From Desulfobacterales bacterium (lineage in GTDB: Bacteria > Desulfobacterota > Desulfobacteria > Desulfobacterales > ETH-SRB1): a DNA stretch of 5,542 nt. Below are positions 1-4,573 of the stretch, piece after piece. How positions within the stretch are numbered: the first letter of the stretch is position 1; the number at the start of each line of letters is the position of its first letter. The stretch spans positions 1 through 5,542 of the forward strand of contig DAOVDN010000097.1 in assembly GCA_030669465.1 (NCBI GenBank), given 5' to 3'. Under the pieces are notes generated by a model, which saw only the letters and a program-made list of their open reading frames with translations, did not search any database and had not been told where the DNA came from. A program made the position numbers and the translations under genes.

Positions 1-2
1 GG

Positions 3-311
3 TCAATATACCTGCGTTAATTCAAATTTACTTAAATGTGGAAAAATGCTGTTACGCTTTAACATTAATGTGTTGTTCTCTGATTTAAGAGTAACTTTAT
101 ATTTAGCTGACCAAAGTCGATCTTTATTATCCCAACCTCCAGTGCTTTCTGCTAATGCGTTCGATGCGATTTTATTATCATTAACAAAGATCTCTACAGG
201 CCTTGGAGTATACGCTGCATAGAATATACGCAGCACAAATTCTCCAGAGGAGGTAGCATCAAACCGATACTTCACCATATTGCTACGCTCGCCGTTTGGA
301 TCAGTTCTATT
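3..311 (-). pseudogene. 3' remnant of a gene ending in a carbohydrate-binding-like beta-sandwich, cut by the IS66 element
   Basis: About 102 codons run leftward from the left end of the insertion sequence to a TGA at 5-3. The 5' part of the gene is missing: the frame enters the inverted repeat and reaches a stop (371-369) without an ATG. The only start-like codon is a TTG at 326-324 that belongs to the IS end. The product has alternating hydrophobic strands and the motifs SGEFVLRIFYAAYTPRPVEI, VNDNK, STGGWD and a final FPHLSKFELTQVY. This pattern of Gly-Glu-Tyr/Phe strand, Arg-Pro-Val, Asn-Gly/Asp turn and closing hydrophobic strand resembles CBM6/CBM35-type galactose-binding-like folds, which bind carbohydrates at the C-terminus of secreted enzymes. 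The family call is by eye. The parent enzyme cannot be told because its catalytic part is not in the window. The remnant is probably not expressed as a functional protein. Confidence 0.5.
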
Positions 312-338
312 GTGTCCTTCCGGCAAGCCTGCATGAAT
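312..338 (+). repeat. Left terminal inverted repeat (IRL) of the IS66 element
   Basis: The sequence begins GTGTCCTTCCGGCAAG. Its first 21 bases are the exact reverse complement of 4228-4248, and the match continues for 5 more bases after one mismatch (position 333), giving 26 of 27 matches. The base outside it (311) does not pair with the base outside the right repeat (4249), which sets the end. It is the likely binding and cleavage site of the transposase. Confidence 0.93.
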
Positions 339-360
339 TTCAATAATATAAATGTTATGC

Positions 361-394
361 TCGGTTATTCATTAATAAAAAGGAGAATAACCGA
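361..394 (+). promoter_or_regulatory. Perfect 10-bp inverted repeat framing the tnpA ribosome binding site and start codon
   Basis: TCGGTTATTC (361-370) is the exact reverse complement of GAATAACCGA (385-394), with a 14-base gap. The gap and the edge of the right arm hold the Shine-Dalgarno sequence AAGGAG (380-385), and the last base of the right arm is the A of the tnpA ATG. In RNA this could fold into a hairpin that hides the start codon while presenting the ribosome binding site at the loop edge. In DNA it could be an operator, for instance for the helix-turn-helix protein TnpA. The repeat is seen directly; both roles are inference. I see no convincing -35/-10 pair upstream, only AT-rich sequence at 340-356. 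Confidence 0.6.
380..385 (+). promoter_or_regulatory. Ribosome binding site of tnpA
   Basis: AAGGAG lies 8 bases before the ATG at 394, which is ideal spacing and supports that start. It overlaps the loop and stem edge of the inverted repeat at 361-394. Confidence 0.75.
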
Positions 395-804
395 TGATTC
401 AGAAAAATTTGTCACGCTCAAACCTTACTCTCAGCGAGGTTAAGGAACAGTTTAAATTATGGCGTAAAACACGAAAAAGCCCCAGGCCGATGCCCCGGGA
501 ATTGTGGGACGCGGCTGCAAAACTCTCGGAAACATATTCCATCAATCAGATATCAAAAGCGTTATGTCTAAATCATACCTCTTTAAAAGAACGTGTCTGT
601 AAAATGAAAGCGAAAGAGACATCTATACAAGAGGTTCACCATCCATCTTTTGTGGAACTGAATTTTGAACAATCTCCTTTGGTATCGGAATGTATTGTAG
701 AGATGGAAGACAGTTTCGGTGCAAAAATGAGAATGTGCTTTAAAGGGAAAACGGATTTTGACCTCCTTGAACTTGGAAAAGCATTCTGGAGGAAAGGGGC
801 ATGA
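394..804 (+). CDS. tnpA: IS66 family accessory protein TnpA
   Basis: This 136-residue protein is the first gene of the IS66 operon and is probably a small DNA-binding helper needed for transposition with TnpB and TnpC; its exact biochemical role in the family is poorly defined. A basic N-terminal stretch (residues 17-36, with WRKTRKSPRP) is followed by a helix-turn-helix-like segment at about 37-70 (RELWDAAAKL, then INQISKALCLNHTSLKERV). The C-terminal part (about 85-135: FVEL, then ECIVEMEDSFGAKMRM, then LLELGKAFW) matches the typical end of IS66 TnpA proteins. Length is normal for the family. The ATG at 394 has a good ribosome binding site 8 bases upstream. The stop overlaps the tnpB start by ATGA (801-804), so the two are translationally coupled. 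The 10-bp inverted repeat over its start suggests control of the whole operon here. Confidence 0.9.
   Translation: MIQKNLSRSNLTLSEVKEQFKLWRKTRKSPRPMPRELWDAAAKLSETYSINQISKALCLNHTSLKERVCKMKAKETSIQEVHHPSFVELNFEQSPLVSECIVEMEDSFGAKMRMCFKGKTDFDLLELGKAFWRKGA
788..792 (+). promoter_or_regulatory. Ribosome binding site of tnpB
   Basis: GGAGG lies inside the last codons of tnpA, 8 bases before the tnpB ATG at 801. It supports that start and coupled translation. Confidence 0.65.
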
Positions 805-1157
805 TTCAAATCACACCTCATATGCGGATACTATTGGCTGTGGAACCTGTAGATTTTCGAAAAGGAATCGACGGATTAGCAAGGTTGTGCCGGGTGGTGC
901 TGAAATCAGACCCGTTTTCCGGCTATGTATTTATATTCAGAAACCGTTGTAAAACATCTATCAAAATTCTAATGTATGATGGCCAGGGATACTGGATATG
1001 TCAGAAAAGGCTGTCAAAAGGACGTTTCCAATGGTGGCCGGATAAAAGCGGTGAAAGTTTAAAAGCACTGGATTCCCATGAACTGCAAATGCTGATATGG
1101 AACGGCAATCCGTCCGCTACGGGAGTAGCTCCCATGTGGAGAAGGATTGCGGCATAA
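801..1157 (+). CDS. tnpB: IS66 family accessory protein TnpB (IS66 Orf2-like)
   Basis: This 118-residue protein belongs to the IS66 Orf2-like family (PF05717), the second conserved gene of IS66 elements, required for efficient transposition but of unknown activity. The family hallmarks are easy to see: VDFRKGIDGLARL (about residues 17-29), DPFSGYVFIFRNR (37-49), IKILMYDGQGYW (54-65) and KRLSKGRFQWWP (69-80). The short tail with LDSHELQMLIWNGNP and a final MWRRIAA looks like a natural end and not a truncation. It begins in the ATGA overlap with tnpA. A 64-base gap follows before the DruA-like gene; directly after its stop lies an AT-only stem-loop (1156-1183). Confidence 0.94.
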   Translation: MIQITPHMRILLAVEPVDFRKGIDGLARLCRVVLKSDPFSGYVFIFRNRCKTSIKILMYDGQGYWICQKRLSKGRFQWWPDKSGESLKALDSHELQMLIWNGNPSATGVAPMWRRIAA

Positions 1158-1183
1158 AAAATATTTTACAGTCGATATTTTTT
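1156..1183 (+). terminator. Weak AT-only stem-loop between tnpB and the DruA-like gene, possible attenuator
   Basis: AAAAAATAT (1156-1164) and ATATTTTTT (1175-1183) are perfect reverse complements with a 10-base loop, starting in the tnpB stop codon. The 3' arm ends in six T residues, as in a Rho-independent terminator, but the stem has no GC pair, so termination would be weak at best. It could reduce transcription of the DruA-like gene and tnpC relative to tnpA-tnpB. This role is inference. Confidence 0.3.
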
Positions 1184-1221
1184 GCGTGCGTTCTAAGTAA
1201 ACATGTGCTACATCTCTGCAC

Positions 1222-2106
1222 ATGCATACTGAAATTACATACCGTGGGAAAACGGCAACAGCGGAAGATATCGAATTTATCAACGAACTGATAGCAAACA
1301 ATCCGAATGACAGCCGCTGGGCGTTATCCATAAAGCTTTGCAAAGAATGGAACTGGGTTCAGCTCAATGGTGCCGTACGGGATATGGTGTGCCGTGGTTT
1401 TATGCTTAAGCTCCACAGGGCGGGCTGTATCACACTGCCTCCCAAAAGACGTACGCCGAACAATCCTTTTGTAAATCGCAAAAAGCCTGTAGAGGTAGAA
1501 ATTGATCAAACTCCAATAAACGTGAGTTTGTCCGGGATAAAACCACTTGAGATAAGACAGGTTCACAACACTGAATCGGCAAAATTGTTCAACAGCCTGA
1601 TAGAATATCACCATTACCTGGGCTATTGCCATCCGGTTGGAGAACAGTTGAAATATATTGTTTTTGCCGAAAAAAGACCGATTGCCTGCTTTGCATGGTC
1701 TTCCGCCCCTCGCCATATCGGCTGTCGGGACAGGTTTATCGGCTGGACAAAAGATGTTCGAGAAAAGCATCTGCATTATATGGCCTACAACAGTAGATTT
1801 CTTATTCTGTCCTGGGTACGGATTCCGTATCTGGCGTCTCATTTGCTTGGACGGATAACCCGAACTCTTTCAAGCGACTGGGAGAAAAAATATAATCATC
1901 CAATATTCTTTCTTGAAACATTTGTAGATACCGAGCGTTTTGCCGGAACCTGCTATAAAGCCGCCAACTGGCAGTATCTCGGCAATACAACAGGCAGGGG
2001 CAAGAATGATAAAACCCACAAACAGACCCGATCTATCAAGGCTGTATGGGGATATCCCTTGTCAAAGAACTTCCGGGAGCAGCTACTTTGTGGTGCTGTA
2101 AAATGA
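1222..2106 (+). CDS. DruA-like DUF4338 protein carried inside the IS66 operon
   Basis: This 294-residue protein belongs to the DUF4338 family, whose members are named after DruA of the Druantia anti-phage system. The N-terminal part (residues 6-75) has YRGKTATAEDIEFI and CKEWNWVQLNGAVRDMVCRG, followed by LHRAGCITLPP, a likely winged-helix-like DNA-binding region. The conserved core follows: YHHYLGY (129-135), ACFAWSSAPRHIGCRD (155-170), NSRFLIL (190-196) and ETFVDTERFAGTCYKAANW (232-250), then YLGNTTGRGK. Conserved Cys, His, Asp and Arg residues suggest an enzyme, but no activity is known to me. The frame is closed by a TAA at 1198-1200, so the ATG at 1222 is the first start; no Shine-Dalgarno sequence precedes it. 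The end overlaps the tnpC start by ATGA, tying it to the transposase. It may be a transposition helper or a passenger gene. It is shorter than the ~400-residue DruA of Druantia, and no other Druantia gene (such as the large helicase DruE) is present, so it should not be read as a defence system. Confidence 0.87.
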   Translation: MHTEITYRGKTATAEDIEFINELIANNPNDSRWALSIKLCKEWNWVQLNGAVRDMVCRGFMLKLHRAGCITLPPKRRTPNNPFVNRKKPVEVEIDQTPINVSLSGIKPLEIRQVHNTESAKLFNSLIEYHHYLGYCHPVGEQLKYIVFAEKRPIACFAWSSAPRHIGCRDRFIGWTKDVREKHLHYMAYNSRFLILSWVRIPYLASHLLGRITRTLSSDWEKKYNHPIFFLETFVDTERFAGTCYKAANWQYLGNTTGRGKNDKTHKQTRSIKAVWGYPLSKNFREQLLCGAVK

Positions 2107-3779
2107 AAGCGCCCAAACAGATAAATCTTGATATCAAAGAAGTGGAAACGCTGTTAGAGCGAGTTAAAAACAACTCTCTTCAGGATGGTGATTATGAAAT
2201 CATCAAATCAATGGTCTATACCGTTATCTATTTAAATCAGGCAGTGGATAATAAAACCACATCAATCAAGCGCTTGCTGAAAATGTTGTTTGGAGCTAAA
2301 ACCGAGAAGTCAAAAAATAAACCGAACAAATCTGATGAAAATGATTCCGGGGATTCGCAAAAACCTTCAGATGACACAGAAGACAGCAGCGGGCACGATT
2401 CGGATAATAACCCTGAACCGGACAATGTTTCTGAAAATAAACCTGATAATACCTCAGCCGACAAATCGAAAAAAGCACCGGGCCATGGTCGCAACGGAGC
2501 AAGCGCTTATACCGGAGCGGATAAAGAATTTATACCTTTGTCGACATTAACGCACGGTGGCCCTTGCCCATTATTATGTAATGGAAAAGTTTACAAACAG
2601 CAAGAAAATGGCGTTTTTGTTCGAATTCATGGGAACGCGCCCCTGCAAGCCACTGTTTACGAACTTGAAAAATTTCGTTGCAATCTCTGCGGAGAAGTGT
2701 TCACAGCAGAAGTGCCAGATACGCCGGAGACCAAAAAATATGATGAATCATCAAAGGCAATGATAGCCATTTTAAAATATGGAAGCGGCATTCCTTTTTA
2801 TCGTATGGAAAAACTTCAGGCCAGTCTGGGAATTCCTGTTTCGACATCTACACAATGGGACAAGGTTGAAGAAGCGGGTATCCCGGCTCGTCCCGTTTTT
2901 GAGGAGCTAAAACGGCAGGCTGCCCAGGGAGACCTTATCCACAACGATGATACAACAATGAAAATTCTGGAACTGCTCAAAGAAAATGAAACTAAAGGTA
3001 AAAATGAGCGAACCGGGATATTTACTACAGGAATCCTTTCCATAACAGGTGATCGGAAGATAGTTATTTTCCTTACCGGGCGTAACCATGCCGGGGAAAA
3101 CCTGGCTGCAATACTCGAAAACAGGGATGTAGAAAAAGATCCACCCATACAGATGTGTGATGCTTCATCAACTAATACTCCGGATGATTTCCAAACCATT
3201 TTATGCAATTGCCTGACACATGGTCGCAGAAAGTTTGTAGACGCGGAATGGAATTTTCCAGTTGAATGCCAATATGTAATCAATATCTTGGGAAAGGTGT
3301 ATAAACACGATAAAGATACTAAAGAACAAAACATGTCATTGGAACAACGATTGAAATATCATCAAGAAAAAAGCGATCCGTTGATGGAAGAACTTAAAGC
3401 CTGGCTTACCGAGCAGCTTGAGCAAAACTTAGTCGAGCCAAATTCCGGTTTGGGTCAGGCTGTTTCATACATGCTTAATCACTGGCCGAAACTTACTCGT
3501 TTTCTCAGTGTCCCAGGCGCTCCACTTGATAATAATGTGTGTGAACAGGCACTGAAACGGGCTATTCTTCATCGAAAGAACAGTCTGTTTTACAAAAACA
3601 TGCATGGTGCATATATTGGAGACATGTTCATGAGCCTTATTCATACATGTAATATAATGAGCATTAATCCCTTTAATTACCTGATCGCGATTCAGAAATA
3701 TTCATCAGAAGTGTTTCGTAACCCATCCCGATGGATGCCATGGAACTTTGTGGAAACCACTTCCTTGCTAAAAACTTAA
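2103..3779 (+). CDS. tnpC: IS66 family transposase TnpC (DDE type)
   Basis: This 558-residue protein is the catalytic transposase, which cuts and joins DNA at the element ends. Domain order: an N-terminal helical region (residues 5-63, with LLERVKNN and IKRLLKMLFG), an unusual acidic and Asn/Ser/Lys-rich linker (about 66-124), a GHGRNG motif (127-132), the IS66 zinc-binding domain with Cys155, Cys159, Cys193 and Cys196, and the DDE_Tnp_IS66 domain (PF03050). The likely catalytic triad is Asp282 (in HNDDTTMKIL), Asp353 (in QMCDASS) and Glu481 (in DNNVCEQALKRAILHRKNSL). The C-terminal end (with NPFNYL) matches the usual IS66 tail. Length is normal to slightly long. The ATG at 2103 was chosen over an in-frame upstream start at 2046 because it gives the ATGA overlap with the DruA-like gene and a typical N-terminus. 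No strong ribosome binding site is seen, so translation probably depends on coupling. Confidence 0.95.
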   Translation: MKAPKQINLDIKEVETLLERVKNNSLQDGDYEIIKSMVYTVIYLNQAVDNKTTSIKRLLKMLFGAKTEKSKNKPNKSDENDSGDSQKPSDDTEDSSGHDSDNNPEPDNVSENKPDNTSADKSKKAPGHGRNGASAYTGADKEFIPLSTLTHGGPCPLLCNGKVYKQQENGVFVRIHGNAPLQATVYELEKFRCNLCGEVFTAEVPDTPETKKYDESSKAMIAILKYGSGIPFYRMEKLQASLGIPVSTSTQWDKVEEAGIPARPVFEELKRQAAQGDLIHNDDTTMKILELLKENETKGKNERTGIFTTGILSITGDRKIVIFLTGRNHAGENLAAILENRDVEKDPPIQMCDASSTNTPDDFQTILCNCLTHGRRKFVDAEWNFPVECQYVINILGKVYKHDKDTKEQNMSLEQRLKYHQEKSDPLMEELKAWLTEQLEQNLVEPNSGLGQAVSYMLNHWPKLTRFLSVPGAPLDNNVCEQALKRAILHRKNSLFYKNMHGAYIGDMFMSLIHTCNIMSINPFNYLIAIQKYSSEVFRNPSRWMPWNFVETTSLLKT

Positions 3780-4221
3780 TTCTCAATATTATATGGCGCG
3801 GGGCGCTCTATAGGGAGTATTCTCGCCTGTCATTGTCGATATGGAATACATAAACCTGTTTAACCGAATATGCAGTATGCAGTTTAGGCTGCTGATAGAT
3901 TCAAGCCACAGGTCTTTTGCTGCTGGTTCAGCAAAATTTATACATCTACCACATTTATATTAATGGTACATGTATTCTCAGTATCACGCCATTCCCAACA
4001 TATCTTAGCCTATACTGACGGTACTTTGCAAAAACAGCCCTGTTTAGTGCGACTTTTTAAAAAAATATGTAGTATGGCAACCTTTAAATCTGTCACATCC
4101 TATCATACCATAATTTACATAGTGCATCTATTGCTCTAAGGGTGACGAATTTCCAGATTGTTGTAGTAGTTTATGAGTTTCTATAACTAATTGCCGCTAA
4201 TATACATCACGATTTTTTTAT
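3780..4221. other. Gene-free AT-rich tail of the IS66 element
   Basis: About 440 bases between the tnpC stop and the right inverted repeat hold no open frame of 60 or more codons on either strand and no tRNA that I can recognise. Visible small structures are a GC-rich patch just after tnpC (3795-3807, GCGC/GCGC with a 3-base loop), a tandem 7-base repeat ATGCAGT (3870-3883) and a perfect 8-bp stem-loop (3915-3936). A 40-codon frame at 3841-3963 lacks a ribosome binding site. Such a long tail is unusual for IS66 elements, in which the right repeat normally follows tnpC closely. It may be a decayed passenger gene, a structured RNA or transposase-binding sequence. Confidence 0.6.
3915..3936. repeat. 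Perfect 8-bp stem-loop in the tail downstream of tnpC
   Basis: TTTTGCTG (3915-3922) pairs fully with CAGCAAAA (3929-3936) around a 6-base loop. The A-rich and T-rich arms are those of a possible bidirectional transcription terminator, but no run of T follows on the plus strand (tttatac), and it lies 135 bases past the tnpC stop. It may simply be part of a larger fold. Confidence 0.3.
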
Positions 4222-4248
4222 ATTCAAGCAGGCTTGCCGGAAGGACAC
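4222..4248 (-). repeat. Right terminal inverted repeat (IRR) of the IS66 element
   Basis: This is the inverted copy of 312-338, with 26 of 27 matching bases; the outermost 21 (4228-4248) are identical. The sequence outside (CGAGTATATT) shares no target duplication with the left flank. Confidence 0.93.
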
Positions 4249-4249
4249 C

Positions 4250-4573
4250 GAGTATATTTCCGTTCAAGAGGAAAAAGAATTGTTTCTGAAAACAAAAAGA
4301 TTAGCAAGAGAACTGAATATAAAACTACATTTGCCTCCGAAGCCTTCCATTCCTTGCAAAGCCGTTAAACACAGTGTCTTTGTGACATGCAAGAAAAAGG
4401 TTATACCTTGCCCTTATCTTTCCGAGGTCTATGTGGGAGACCTGCACAATGAAGAAATAGTGCAGGCCATACATTCAAACAGATATATTAATTTCATTAA
4501 AAACATGGATAAACATCCTATGTGTACAAGATGTCCCTTGGGTTCTGCAAACGGCCGGTTTTATTCCTCATGA
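4250..4573 (+). pseudogene. C-terminal remnant of a radical SAM/SPASM-domain protein, cut by the IS66 element
   Basis: The last 107 codons of a gene run from the right end of the insertion sequence to a TGA at 4571-4573. The frame continues back through the inverted repeat to a stop at 4184-4186 without an ATG; a TTG at 4280 is the first start-like codon but has the wrong position for a native start. The remnant has Cys36, Cys47, Cys54, Cys92 and Cys95, arranged as C-x10-C-x6-C then CTRC, with KVIPCPYLSEVYVGDL between them. This is the pattern of a SPASM or SPASM-like domain, which binds auxiliary iron-sulfur clusters at the C-terminus of radical SAM enzymes used in peptide or cofactor modification. 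The radical SAM domain with its CxxxCxxC motif is gone, so the remnant cannot act as an enzyme. It ends in an ATGA overlap with the TonB-dependent receptor gene, so both were once in one operon. Confidence 0.7.

Larger units (their letters stand above)
312..4248 (+). mobile_element. Complete IS66-family insertion sequence with a DruA-like extra gene
   Basis: This 3,937-bp element has imperfect inverted repeats at its ends and carries tnpA, tnpB, a DUF4338 (DruA-like) gene and tnpC in one direction. IS66 elements classically encode TnpA, TnpB and the DDE transposase TnpC; the fourth gene and a ~440-bp tail explain why it is longer than a usual 2.5-2.7 kb element. All four reading frames are free of stops or frameshifts and the catalytic residues of TnpC are present, so it may be active. 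IS66 elements normally make an 8-bp target duplication, but the 8 bases outside the left end (304-311, gttctatt) and the right end (4249-4256, cgagtata) do not match. The flanking genes are different and both lack their 5' ends, so the present arrangement looks rearranged after insertion. The ends are set by the outer limit of the perfect repeat; they begin GTGTCC, not the GTAA seen in some IS66 members. Confidence 0.93.

Noticed and set aside
1324..1842. Long minus-strand frame opposite the DruA-like gene
   Set aside because: It is the antisense of a clearly conserved coding region and shows no family motif; the same holds for the minus-strand frames at 636-821, 1059-1343, 2237-2494, 2816-3334, 4861-5130 and 5158-5403.
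2046..2102. In-frame upstream start that would add 19 residues to TnpC
   Set aside because: It lies inside the DruA-like gene and encodes the other-frame reading of its end; the ATG at 2103 gives a standard ATGA overlap and a typical N-terminus.
1222..2106. A Druantia defence system
   Set aside because: Only a DruA-like protein is present; the large helicase and other Druantia genes are absent and the gene lies inside a transposition operon.
3841..3963. A 40-codon frame in the tail downstream of tnpC
   Set aside because: It has no ribosome binding site, no recognisable motif and a composition expected by chance in AT-rich DNA.
4141..4200. CRISPR-repeat-like string (ttgttgtagtagtttatgag) in the tail
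   Set aside because: It occurs once only, with no spaced repeats and no cas genes.
4234..4258. Outward promoter at the right end (TTGCCG with TATATT)
   Set aside because: The spacing is only 13 bases, too short for a normal sigma-70 type promoter.
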